DNA from: Candidatus Poseidoniaceae archaeon
GTDB lineage: Archaea; Thermoplasmatota; Poseidoniia; Poseidoniales; Poseidoniaceae
DNA length: 39,069 nt
Assembly (NCBI GenBank): GCA_024958795.1
Contig: JANXHP010000138.1
Location: 1-39,069, forward strand
Direction: 5' to 3'
Below are positions 1-9,610 of the stretch, piece after piece (within the stretch, counting starts at the first letter, position 1; each line of letters starts with the position of its first letter). The notes below the pieces were generated by a model. That model did no database searches. It was not told the DNA's origin and was given only the letters and a program-made list of their open reading frames with translations. A program made the position numbers and the translations under genes.

Positions 1-1206
1 AACCTCTATAGAGTCGCTTATTGCAGAAGGTATAGCATTTGTTCCAGCCGCTTTAAGAATTGGGTTTTGTGGCTCATCATTGTGCATCTTTCTCTTTACT
101 CCACCTGTTTTGAGTAATTCTTGAACAGGTTGAACTGCAGAATTGTGTGCTAATCCTTGTAATTCTGAAATTCCACCAGCAGCATCAGGTTGTGTTGGAA
201 CTGATTCAAGAGTATGTGCAATTGCTCTTTCCAATCTTTCCAGAACTCTCCAAGAGTGTCTTAATCTTACTTCTCTCTTGGTTGGATGTACGTTTACATC
301 GACCTCATTAGCGGGAATGATAAGGCTCAGCACTGCGATTGGATGGCGACCTTGCATCAGTCTGGTTTTGTATCCACGACGAATTGCTTGCAAAAATGGA
401 CCAGCGGCAACCGGCCTATCATTGATCAATACATGGACATCGTCGCCCTTTCCTCTAGTCGTATCAGGTGTGCTAATCCATCCACTCCATGACTCTTCAC
501 CAGGTGCATCATCATCTATTGCTGGACTTGATAATTCAAGCATTGAGGACGCTTGACCACCTAGAAGGTCATACAAGCGGTCACTCATCGTTTCACTGGC
601 AGGAACATCGAGCATTACTTTCTCATCGATAATGAGTCTAAATCCTACATTCATATGCGCCATTGCATGTGAAACAACAACATCGACGATTCGTGAGTTT
701 TCAGTAGCAGCTCTGCGCTGGAATGCTAGACGTGCAGGTGTATTGTGGAATAGGTGTGCAACTTCTATCCTTGTTCCATGCGCCATTCCTTCCGGTTCAA
801 CTGATTCTTTGTCACCATCTTTCATTGAAATGCTTCTACCTTGACAATCTTGAGGACGGCTGGCAATTTTCAGATGTGAAACCATGCCAATACTTGCTAA
901 TGCTTCACCCCTAAAGCCAAGGGTATGGATTGCAGATAAGTCTTCGACTTTACGTAATTTTGATGTTGCATGTCTATCGAGTGCAAGCGGTAAGTCTGCT
1001 TCATCAATTCCCGAACCATCATCTTCGATACATATCATGTCAAAGCCGCCTCTTTCAACGGTTATTACAATGCGAGAACTACCAGCATCCAAACTATTCT
1101 CTAACAGTTCCTTAACTACTTGTGCAGGTCTTTCAACCACTTCTCCGGCGGCTATATGGCCAATTGTTTTGTCATCCAGTTGAATGATTCGCTGGGCTTG
1201 ACTCAA
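1..1206 (-). CDS. mutL: DNA mismatch repair protein MutL, N-terminal part (runs off left edge)
   Basis: Manual reverse-strand translation from TTG at 1206: (M)SQAQRIIQLDDKTIGHIAAGEVVERPAQVVKELLENSLDAGSSRI...DDGSGI...HATSKL...TLGFRGEALASI...; GHKL ATPase motifs; open to position 1; adjoins mutS. Absent from the ORF track. Confidence 0.95.
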   Translation of the reverse strand, partial: MSQAQRIIQLDDKTIGHIAAGEVVERPAQVVKELLENSLDAGSSRIVITVERGGFDMICIEDDGSGIDEADLPLALDRHATSKLRKVEDLSAIHTLGFRGEALASIGMVSHLKIASRPQDCQGRSISMKDGDKESVEPEGMAHGTRIEVAHLFHNTPARLAFQRRAATENSRIVDVVVSHAMAHMNVGFRLIIDEKVMLDVPASETMSDRLYDLLGGQASSMLELSSPAIDDDAPGEESWSGWISTPDTTRGKGDDVHVLINDRPVAAGPFLQAIRRGYKTRLMQGRHPIAVLSLIIPANEVDVNVHPTKREVRLRHSWRVLERLERAIAHTLESVPTQPDAAGGISELQGLAHNSAVQPVQELLKTGGVKRKMHNDEPQNPILKAAGTNAIPSAISDSIEV

Positions 1207-1207
1207 C

Positions 1208-3859
1208 TTATTCACCACCGAGCATTTTCTTTAATCTGTAAAGAGCATCTTGAGCCTGTCTTGGACTCATATCATCAGCGTTAATTGTTGACAAATAATC
1301 CAAAACAGCCTGTTGTCCAGGTTCTAGGGAGATTTGCTGAACTTCAACAGTTTGGCTTCCAGAATGACCCATTGCAGCAGCAGCAAAATATCCCATTAGA
1401 CTCGCTTGACCACTATCTCTTGAGATAGGAGCACCACTTTCACCTGCTTTTGCTCCTCTTGCTTGACTTTCTAAGAAGTTGAGTAAGTCACTTGCCCTCT
1501 CAACTACTTCTCTTGGTAATCCAGCCAATGCTGCGACCTGTACTCCATATGAGTCATCACAAGGTCCATCAGCAACAGTGTGCAAAAATTTCAATTCACC
1601 ATCAGACTGAGCAACTTGAACATGAACATTTACCAATCCTTTGACCTCTTCCTCCAATCCAACCAATTGGTGGTAATGGGTTGCAAATAGTGTTCTTGAA
1701 CCGATTCTATTACAGATGTCCTCTGTTACAGACCAAGCGATAGATAATCCATCAAAAGTAGAAGTCCCTCTACCAATTTCATCTAATAAAACCAATGAGC
1801 GTGAAGTAGCCCTACGCAAAATATGTGCAACTTCAATCATCTCCATCATGAATGTTGAACGACCTCTTCGTAAGTCATCACTAGCTCCAACTCTTGTGAA
1901 AACACGATCAACCAATCCTAATTTTGCCTTTTTACATGGAACGAATGAACCGGATTGTGCTAATATCGATAGTAGTGCAGTAGTACGTAGGTAAGTCGAC
2001 TTTCCACCCATATTCGGACCTGTTATCAACAAAAACCTTCGTTTTGCATTTAGGGAAATATCATTTGGAACAAATCCACTCTGAGTCTCCAATACAGGAT
2101 GTCTTGCACCTTCTGCTTTGAGATGATCTCCTTCAGTCATTTCTGGACGTGTCCAAGCGCGAGACCTTGCAACTTCAGCAAAGCACTGTAATACATCTAT
2201 TGAGGCGACTCTTGCAGCAATATTTGCTAAAGTTACAACATGAGTTCTACATTTTTCTCTAAGTGTTGTGAACATTCGGTATTCTAGTTCTTTTACACGG
2301 CCGCTAGCGGTTAACAACAAGTCATCACGTCGTGCTAACTCATCGGTAATAAAGCGAGAACCATTGGTCATTTGTTGCTTTCTTCTCCACTGTTCAGGAA
2401 CTTTATCCTCATGTGTTTTTGTAACTTCAATGAACCAACCAATCTGTCTATTCATTCTAACTTTTAAACTTGGAATTTCCAATTCGTTTCGAAGGCTTGC
2501 TTCCAAATCTCTAAACCAAGAATGTCCACTTTCAGCTGTTTCTCTAAGTTCATCAATTTCACTATTTATTCCGCTTCTAATCAGTCCACCATCCTTCAAT
2601 CCCAGTGGCGGATGGTCAACCAAAGTATGGCGAATATCTTCACCTACATCGCTTAATGCATCCAATTCATGAGATAGATGTGTGAGTAATTCATTATCCG
2701 TTTCCTTGCATAGATTGATGACTGCAGGCATTCTTTCCAATGCGATAGCAGTAGCCAATAGATCTCTTCCATTTGAGCGATTATAGGCTAATTGAGTTGC
2801 AAGTCTTTCCATATCTCGTAAGCCTTTCAACGCTTCTCGCAAAGCATCAAGTCTTCTTGACGAGCGAGTGAGGGCAGAGACTGCATCATGTCTTGCAGAT
2901 ATTGCATCAATATCGGCTAGAGGCCGCAAAACCCATGTTTTCAATAAGCGGCGCCCCATTGCAGTACGGCATTTATTGAGGTTGGAAAGTAAACTCCCCT
3001 CATATTCACCAGACAAGGTTGAAGACAATTCTAAATTTCTTAGAGTCGTTTGGTCAAGTACTAGATGGCCTTCTTCCTCAATGATTTCAACATCTCGTAA
3101 TGGTACATCATCAGTGATGTGCATCGTTGAGAGATAATCAGCGGCTAATCCAGCAGCCGCTATTGCCAAAGGTGCATCATCTAGGTCAAGATGTCCAAGG
3201 TCAGCAACATTCAGAACTTTTGTTAAGCACTGTCTTCTTTTTGCTTCACTCGCTCTGTGTTGACTTATTGCAACACCATTCAAATGTGAAAACATTGCAC
3301 AGAGAGTATTGTCTTCAGCATCAGTAGGTGAGATAACTATCTCACTTGGATTCCAACGAAGAACTTCATCCAATGCTTTTGCGAATCTATCAGCACCATG
3401 GCATGTACTAGCCCAAGCCTGACCGGTTGAAGCATCGACAACACCCATTCCAAGGCTATCACTTCCTAGACATATGGCTATCAGGAGCGATCTTTCATCA
3501 GTGCCCAATAATGATTCTTCATACAAACTACCAGGTGTGTAGATTCTGCTAACCGTTCTTTCAAGAATTTTAGCACCCTCTCTCAATTCTTCTTCTTGTT
3601 CTGCAACACAGACCTTGTGTCCAGCTTTTAGCATGCCGCGAATATTATCTTCCAATGCATGCCAAGGGAATCCTGCCATGCGAATTGGGTCTTGGGCCTT
3701 TTTGTCTCTTGAAGTTAGAGCAAGGCCAAGAACTTCAGAAGCGATTTCAGCATCATCATGGAATAATTCATAAAAATCACCCATTCTAAAGAATAAGATG
3801 GTATCTGGGTGTGATGATTTGATTTCATCAAACTGGTCCATCATTCCTCTTTTTGACAT
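1208..3859 (-). CDS. mutS: DNA mismatch repair protein MutS
   Basis: FFRMGDFYELF mismatch-recognition motif, GPNMGGKST Walker A, LLDEIGRGTSTFDG Walker B, FATHYH. Confidence 0.98.
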   Translation of the reverse strand: MSKRGMMDQFDEIKSSHPDTILFFRMGDFYELFHDDAEIASEVLGLALTSRDKKAQDPIRMAGFPWHALEDNIRGMLKAGHKVCVAEQEEELREGAKILERTVSRIYTPGSLYEESLLGTDERSLLIAICLGSDSLGMGVVDASTGQAWASTCHGADRFAKALDEVLRWNPSEIVISPTDAEDNTLCAMFSHLNGVAISQHRASEAKRRQCLTKVLNVADLGHLDLDDAPLAIAAAGLAADYLSTMHITDDVPLRDVEIIEEEGHLVLDQTTLRNLELSSTLSGEYEGSLLSNLNKCRTAMGRRLLKTWVLRPLADIDAISARHDAVSALTRSSRRLDALREALKGLRDMERLATQLAYNRSNGRDLLATAIALERMPAVINLCKETDNELLTHLSHELDALSDVGEDIRHTLVDHPPLGLKDGGLIRSGINSEIDELRETAESGHSWFRDLEASLRNELEIPSLKVRMNRQIGWFIEVTKTHEDKVPEQWRRKQQMTNGSRFITDELARRDDLLLTASGRVKELEYRMFTTLREKCRTHVVTLANIAARVASIDVLQCFAEVARSRAWTRPEMTEGDHLKAEGARHPVLETQSGFVPNDISLNAKRRFLLITGPNMGGKSTYLRTTALLSILAQSGSFVPCKKAKLGLVDRVFTRVGASDDLRRGRSTFMMEMIEVAHILRRATSRSLVLLDEIGRGTSTFDGLSIAWSVTEDICNRIGSRTLFATHYHQLVGLEEEVKGLVNVHVQVAQSDGELKFLHTVADGPCDDSYGVQVAALAGLPREVVERASDLLNFLESQARGAKAGESGAPISRDSGQASLMGYFAAAAMGHSGSQTVEVQQISLEPGQQAVLDYLSTINADDMSPRQAQDALYRLKKMLGGE

Positions 3860-3932
3860 GCTACTACCTCAACAATGCTTACGCCGGATGTAGTGGTCAA
3901 TGACGAGAGCACATGAAGATTATCGCTATTCC

Positions 3933-3949
3933 TTCCTCCGTAGGAGGAA
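3933..3949. repeat. Perfect inverted repeat TTCCTCC-GTA-GGAGGAA between mutS and the upstream membrane-protein gene
   Basis: 7-bp arms with a 3-nt loop, read directly in the intergenic region. Confidence 0.6.
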
Positions 3950-4005
3950 TACTCAACAAAACAATAAGAAATGTATTCAATAAGATCAACTTGTCAAAAC
4001 ATGAC

Positions 4006-5289
4006 TCAATAGTTGCGATATCTATCCAAAACAGTCCAGCCCATCACAACAAAAATTATACTAAAAATAGTTAAAAATGCAAAGTTCAAAAACCCTCTAC
4101 CATCCTCTATAGAGCCCTGCACTGTAAGGTCAATAGTCATTACTTCAAATGCACTATTATCGTCCATTCCATGCATAAAAATCATACCTCCTTCATATTC
4201 GGCTACTTCTATTTCTATTGGAATTGGCTTTGCGAATTCCTTTATGTCAATAATTCCATCATCAAAACTAGCAATCGATGTTGTATCCTTTTGTCCAATA
4301 AACCATGTTTTCCCATCAGAATCAGTAACTGCAGATTGTGATGGAAGGTCAAGATAATTGATTGAACCATCACTTTTAATTTGATATGCACCCGTATTTG
4401 CAGCGACTATTACTTGTGAATTACCTGTTGAGAATGTATTGTGTATTTGACCTTCTTCACCTGTTGTAAGTGATATCAAAACAGGTGATACGGAGAGGTT
4501 TCCTTGCCATTCAATAATACCTATTGTTGTACGCACATTAGGGCTTGCAGGGCTACCACCAGAACTTTGAGTATTTGCTATAGTGCCTGTTGCCACCCAT
4601 TTGTCTTGCGATAGATGAACGATGTTATCCCAATTAACTGAATTAGAATTTACCATTGGTGGGGAAGCGACGTAATATGATAATGCTCTAATCGTTGAGG
4701 TTCCATCATCTTCTTGAGTGACGATCATAGCAGAATTAGGGCCTCCGTTTTCTTGATAATCATCGATCATAAACTCATCAGAAGTATTGACATTGATGTA
4801 TGCTATTTGTTCATTGAGAGTTATTTCAACCAGTTGGTTGCTAGCGATTGACAACATAGCTCTATCATCGCTCATTTCATTCATGAAACGGATTTCATCA
4901 CCTTTGTCATATTCGGATGGCTGATAAATCATATCAAGTGAATCACTAGTATCCTGGCTGTAAAGAAAATGACCCTGACCTGGAATATACATATGAGTTA
5001 ATTGGCTGGAAACACTGCCTTCATTGTCAAAATAAACTATGTCAAGTACTCGATTACCATCATGGCCCGCATCACCAGCGCCTAAATCAACGCCAGTCAA
5101 AGTACTGGTTCCTTCAATAACGACTCCACCGATGAAGGCAAATATGAAAAAAAGGCCAATTGCAAGCCATTGGTGCTCACTTTCCTCTTCCAGCAACTTG
5201 CGCCAGCGACCTGCCATAGTTGCTTGGCAGGGTTGGGGGCAAAAGAAGGCTTTCATAGAAGTATTAGTTTTGACTCTATTATGCAACAT
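4006..5289 (-). CDS. Membrane-anchored extracellular protein, beta-propeller-like, unknown function
   Basis: N-terminal TM (WLAIGLFFIFAFIGGVVIEG), long polar ectodomain, C-terminal TM (FLTIFSIIFVVMGWTVL) followed by a short basic tail; alternative ATG at 5217 (MAGRWRKLL). Confidence 0.7.
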   Translation of the reverse strand: MLHNRVKTNTSMKAFFCPQPCQATMAGRWRKLLEEESEHQWLAIGLFFIFAFIGGVVIEGTSTLTGVDLGAGDAGHDGNRVLDIVYFDNEGSVSSQLTHMYIPGQGHFLYSQDTSDSLDMIYQPSEYDKGDEIRFMNEMSDDRAMLSIASNQLVEITLNEQIAYINVNTSDEFMIDDYQENGGPNSAMIVTQEDDGTSTIRALSYYVASPPMVNSNSVNWDNIVHLSQDKWVATGTIANTQSSGGSPASPNVRTTIGIIEWQGNLSVSPVLISLTTGEEGQIHNTFSTGNSQVIVAANTGAYQIKSDGSINYLDLPSQSAVTDSDGKTWFIGQKDTTSIASFDDGIIDIKEFAKPIPIEIEVAEYEGGMIFMHGMDDNSAFEVMTIDLTVQGSIEDGRGFLNFAFLTIFSIIFVVMGWTVLDRYRNY

Positions 5290-5357
5290 TTCTTACTTTC
5301 ACCGGAAGGACATCAATCAAAGGGATGATAAGGGAACCATTGGTCGCAAGGTTGCTC

Positions 5358-5363
5358 GGAGGT
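5358..5363 (+). promoter_or_regulatory. Shine-Dalgarno GGAGGT upstream of L10e
   Basis: ggaggt followed by a short spacer and ATG at 5370. Confidence 0.6.
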
Positions 5364-5369
5364 ATACAT

Positions 5370-5909
5370 ATGGCACGAAAACCAGCATCCATGTATCGTC
5401 AACTCAAAGGACCAGCTTATACTCGTCGCAAGTATATTGGTGGTGTTCCTAACAATCGTATTTTGAAATTCTACATCGGCAATCGTAGATCTGCTGAACT
5501 TGGCAATTTCAAAGTAATCATTGAACTACGCTCTGATAACAATGTGCAAATTCAGCACAAGGCACTCGAAGCAGGCCGTGTAATTGCTAATTCAACAATT
5601 CGTAAAATAGCAGGAATGGAAGGATATGCTTTGCGCGTACACACCTTCCCTCATCACGTATTACGAGAGAATAAGCAAGCAACAGGTGCAGGTGCTGACC
5701 GTGTATCCCAAGGAATGCGTTGCGCATTCGGAAAGAATGTCGGAACAGCAGCCCGTGTTAAGCGTGGCCAGAGAATTATGTCAATTCAAACAGATCCTGA
5801 ACATTACCTATTAGCACGTGATTCATTGCGCAAGGCTAGCATGAAAATGCCAACACCTTGCACAATTCAACTTATTTCAGGTCACGAGCACCTCAAGGGT
5901 CTTGTTTGA
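5370..5909 (+). CDS. rpl10e: 50S ribosomal protein L10e (L16/L10AE family)
   Basis: MARKPASMYRQLKGPAYTRRKYIGGVPNNRI...; ATG at 5370 preferred over the ORF-track start at 5325. Confidence 0.96.
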   Translation: MARKPASMYRQLKGPAYTRRKYIGGVPNNRILKFYIGNRRSAELGNFKVIIELRSDNNVQIQHKALEAGRVIANSTIRKIAGMEGYALRVHTFPHHVLRENKQATGAGADRVSQGMRCAFGKNVGTAARVKRGQRIMSIQTDPEHYLLARDSLRKASMKMPTPCTIQLISGHEHLKGLV

Positions 5910-6015
5910 AAACTGATGCTGGGATTCGCTCCCTCATCAAGCATCACTTGTTGTTGTCTTGGCGCGGATACCAAATACCGATAGCCAATACGAATGAACG
6001 AAGGGAGGTGAGAAT

Positions 6016-7794
6016 GTGCGAGTAGCAGTTTTGAGAGAAGACAGTTGTCAACCAAAGAAATGTAATGATGAATGCCATGCATTCTGTCCTCCTGTAAGAA
6101 ATGGACAAGAATGCATCATTATGGATGACCGTTCAGGTAAACCAATTATTTCTGAGAGTTTGTGCATTGGATGTGGAATATGTATCAATAAGTGTCCGCA
6201 TGATGCCTTGATCATTGAGAACTTACCTAGTGAATTAGAGCAGGATATGATACATCGATATTCAATGAATGGATTCCGATTGTTTAGATTGCCCACACCG
6301 AGTAAGGAAAGTGTGGTAGGAATACTTGGACCAAATGGAATGGGTAAGTCAACTGCAATCAATGCACTTTCTGGACGATTGATTCCAAATTTGGGAGAAT
6401 GGTTGGATAAAGAATGCAACTGGGATGGAATTATTGAGACTTTACCGAGAGGTGAATTGAGAGATTTCTTTATTTCAGTTCGGGAAGGAAAAATAAAAGT
6501 TGCATTAAAGCCCCAAAACATTGACCGTTTACCAAAGAGGATTCAAGGAACTGTACGTGATTTATTGAGTAAAGTTGATGAAAGAAAAATGTTTGATGAG
6601 ATGACTACAGAATTAGGTATTTCACATCTTCTTGACCGAACAGTACAACAATTGTCTGGTGGTGAATTACAAAGAATGGCTATATGCGCAACACTTTTGC
6701 GTGATGTTGATGTTTATTTCTTTGATGAGCCATCGTCTTACTTAGATATCCACGAACGTATGAGAATTGTAAAAATTATTCAAAAGTTAGCAGAGAGTAA
6801 ACGAGTTCTGGTAATAGAGCACGATTTAGCAGTACTCGATGTCTTAGCGGATTTGATTCACATCGTATATGGAAAGAAAGGTGCATTTGGAATATTTACT
6901 CCAGCTCGTTCAACTCGGCAAGCGATAAACACCTATCTGGATGGATTTTTACCAGAACAAAATGTCCGCATTCGTGATAAGCCGATTAAATTCAAAAACC
7001 ATCATTCTAATTCTGCTGAACTTGGTAGTCAAGTAATCAGTTGGGGCGGCTTAGAAAAGAAATTAGGTGATTTTAAGTTAGAAACTGGAGAAGGAGCAGT
7101 CCATAGAAGCGAAGTTGTTGGAGTAGTCGGTCCTAATGGAACTGGTAAATCTACAATGATCAAAATTCTTGCAAGAGAGTATGAATATGATGCCGGATGG
7201 GTCAGTAGTGATTGCAGTATTTCTTACAAACCTCAGCATATTGATGTCGATATGGACTGTACAGTTCAAATTTGGTTGGATAGTGAGATTGGTCCACGTT
7301 GGAGAAGTGGTGAATACCATAGCAATGTGATAAAAGCATTAGGAATTGATGAATTGTTGCCTAAGCGTGTCAAGAAGTTGTCCGGTGGAGAAAGGCAAGC
7401 GGTTTCAATTGCGATATGTCTTGGTCGAGAGGCTGATTTGTACTTGTTAGATGAGCCAAGCGCTCATTTAGATGCCAATGCCAGGATGGAGGCTGCAAAG
7501 GCGATAAGAAGGACAATGGAAGCAAATGAGAAGTCTGCATTCGTGATTGACCACGATGTTTACTTTATCGATATCTTAGCTGATTCTCTCTTAGTGTTTG
7601 AAGGAGAAGGTGGAAAAGTAGGAAAAGCCGAAGGTCCTTTCCCATTGAAAGAAGGAATGAATCGTTTCCTTTCAGGAGTCAATATCACTTTCCGTCGTGA
7701 CCATGATTCTAAACGTCCGCGAATCAATAAGTCTGAATCAAGGAAAGATAGAGAACAACGTCAGGCCGGTGATTTCTATTCATATCATTCCTGA
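6016..7794 (+). CDS. rli1: Ribosome recycling/biogenesis ATPase RLI (ABCE1)
   Basis: N-terminal FeS domain (CQPKKCNDECHAFCP and CIGCGICINKCP), two ABC domains (GPNGMGKST, GPNGTGKST; LSGGE twice). GTG start. Confidence 0.97.
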   Translation: MRVAVLREDSCQPKKCNDECHAFCPPVRNGQECIIMDDRSGKPIISESLCIGCGICINKCPHDALIIENLPSELEQDMIHRYSMNGFRLFRLPTPSKESVVGILGPNGMGKSTAINALSGRLIPNLGEWLDKECNWDGIIETLPRGELRDFFISVREGKIKVALKPQNIDRLPKRIQGTVRDLLSKVDERKMFDEMTTELGISHLLDRTVQQLSGGELQRMAICATLLRDVDVYFFDEPSSYLDIHERMRIVKIIQKLAESKRVLVIEHDLAVLDVLADLIHIVYGKKGAFGIFTPARSTRQAINTYLDGFLPEQNVRIRDKPIKFKNHHSNSAELGSQVISWGGLEKKLGDFKLETGEGAVHRSEVVGVVGPNGTGKSTMIKILAREYEYDAGWVSSDCSISYKPQHIDVDMDCTVQIWLDSEIGPRWRSGEYHSNVIKALGIDELLPKRVKKLSGGERQAVSIAICLGREADLYLLDEPSAHLDANARMEAAKAIRRTMEANEKSAFVIDHDVYFIDILADSLLVFEGEGGKVGKAEGPFPLKEGMNRFLSGVNITFRRDHDSKRPRINKSESRKDREQRQAGDFYSYHS

Positions 7795-7833
7795 GATGAA
7801 AATTTATCCATATATGGAGATTGGTGATTAATA

Positions 7834-9594
7834 ATGCCCGTAAGCACACCTCCTCTTGGTGGACCTCTAGGGCGTTCCCGTTCCCGTCTTTCTGCAAGTG
7901 CATTAACTTCGTTTTTACGTTGCGATAGGCAATGGTTCTTGGGAAATAAAGTCGGAATACGAGGTCCATTAAACCCACCACAAGTTCTTGGTATTGTCTT
8001 GGAAGATGCACTTTGTTCCATATTGATGCAAAGGCCTGTAGGAATTGATTCAATAGAAGAATTAAAGCAATGGGCAAATGGATTCATCGAAGAGTCCGTA
8101 GCCACAGTATTATCCGAAGGTGGAAAGTTATGGGATCAAGGCATTTGGCGTGTAGATGAAAATTGGGACGATGTTGATGTTGACAGAGTAAGAAGAAGAA
8201 TCAACGGTGGATTGGAATTGTTTTTTGAAGAAGTTGAGGCTTGTCATTCAGCCAATGGCGGCCCTTATCTTGAGTTATTTCGTAGTGGTCAGCAACCTTT
8301 CGCAGTACCGGCACCATCTTGGGGCGATGAACCAGTATTTCCTTTACCGGATAAAGTTCCAAGTCTTGATATTAGAAAATGGTCGAATGGTGTTGATGCA
8401 GATTGGAGAAGCAAAGGAAGCCCAGTTTCATGGTCAGAGGCTTGGGAAATTGCTCGTCCTTGGGTAAAAGACCCGAGAGTGCACCAACCACAGAGAATGT
8501 TCCATCCTGATGGCTGGGCTGCTGGTGAATTAGATTTAGTCTTAAGATGGGACGGTAGGATTCGCTTAGTAGATATCAAATCAGGAGATCCGACATCAAG
8601 GTTTGCAGCATCGCTTCAACATCAATTAGGATTCTATAGTTGGCTTTGGTATGAAACGCATGATAATCAAACAGTGGACGGAATGGAAGGTTGGTATCTA
8701 GATGGTCCTCAACGAGTTGAATTCGAGGCGCTTAAGGCTGAAAATTTACAGGTTATGACGGATGTATTCAAGGGAGTACATGAAAAGATGCAAACGATGG
8801 GTTCAGGTCCTGCAAAACTACCAGTTCCTCTCGAAGAAGCGTGTGATGGAGAATCAGCAGGTTGCCATTGGTGCAGTTTGGCAATTGATGGCAAGCATTT
8901 GGTCAATGATGAATTACTAAAATCAATTTATGATGGTCAAGAAATTGTTATGTCAAGACCTAGTGAAAAATTGCAGCAAATTCCTGAAAGAGTTAGTGTA
9001 ACTGGGAAGTTTACTGGTGCATGGGGGCCATTACCAAATCATTTCGGCGAACCTGTATTGGGTGCGATGTTGGTGGCAGGTAAAACTCAGATTACTATCG
9101 AGGAAAGCCAACCAGGTTCATTCCCAACATTGCATCAGTGTCCTCAAGGAGAAATTGTTATTCTCGATGCACTTCCAGGTGTTTGGAGAGGTCAAGCAAG
9201 ATTGTATGTTGACAAAAACACTAGAATCATTAGCAAACAAGATGCAGAACAAGAGTTTAATGATCTTAATCAAAAACTGACGCGAATTGGTTTGTTGAGA
9301 ACTAGAGCAAATGTAGAGGGTGTCATTCTATGCATCGCAAAACGAGTTGGAAAAAGATTGGATGGAAAACCATGGGCCATGCTCTCAATGCACCTGTGGG
9401 ATGGAGAGCATGTCGTTGAAGTTGCGGCTTTTGGCTCTAGCATTTCTGGTGCGATGGAAGAGACAATACCAGGGGATTCATTGAAACTTACTGGGGCTGA
9501 AATTGGTTGGAGAAATGGATTGCCACAGTTGCGAATAGATATTCGTTCAACTAGACTTTCTTTCAATAGAAAAGAGAGGGTTTTAGAGGGTTGA
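7834..9594 (+). CDS. RecB/Cas4-like PD-(D/E)XK nuclease with C-terminal OB-fold-like region
   Basis: LSASALTSFLRCDRQWFLGNK N-terminus; GELDLVLRWDGRIRLVDIKSG catalytic core; QLGFYSW (QxxxY); Cys group CDGESAGCHWC; beta-rich C-terminus (ANVEGVILCIAKRVGK...WAMLSMHLWDGEHVVEVAAFG...GDSLKLTGAEI). Confidence 0.82.
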   Translation: MPVSTPPLGGPLGRSRSRLSASALTSFLRCDRQWFLGNKVGIRGPLNPPQVLGIVLEDALCSILMQRPVGIDSIEELKQWANGFIEESVATVLSEGGKLWDQGIWRVDENWDDVDVDRVRRRINGGLELFFEEVEACHSANGGPYLELFRSGQQPFAVPAPSWGDEPVFPLPDKVPSLDIRKWSNGVDADWRSKGSPVSWSEAWEIARPWVKDPRVHQPQRMFHPDGWAAGELDLVLRWDGRIRLVDIKSGDPTSRFAASLQHQLGFYSWLWYETHDNQTVDGMEGWYLDGPQRVEFEALKAENLQVMTDVFKGVHEKMQTMGSGPAKLPVPLEEACDGESAGCHWCSLAIDGKHLVNDELLKSIYDGQEIVMSRPSEKLQQIPERVSVTGKFTGAWGPLPNHFGEPVLGAMLVAGKTQITIEESQPGSFPTLHQCPQGEIVILDALPGVWRGQARLYVDKNTRIISKQDAEQEFNDLNQKLTRIGLLRTRANVEGVILCIAKRVGKRLDGKPWAMLSMHLWDGEHVVEVAAFGSSISGAMEETIPGDSLKLTGAEIGWRNGLPQLRIDIRSTRLSFNRKERVLEG

Positions 9595-9610
9595 ATGAAA
9601 CCCTCATCGT

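Noticed and set aside
143-1183. Several + strand ORFs (137, 70, 99 aa etc.)
   Set aside because: Antisense shadows of mutL, whose minus-strand translation shows clear GHKL motifs.
6048-6521. 157-aa minus ORF
   Set aside because: Antisense to the RLI FeS/ABC domain.
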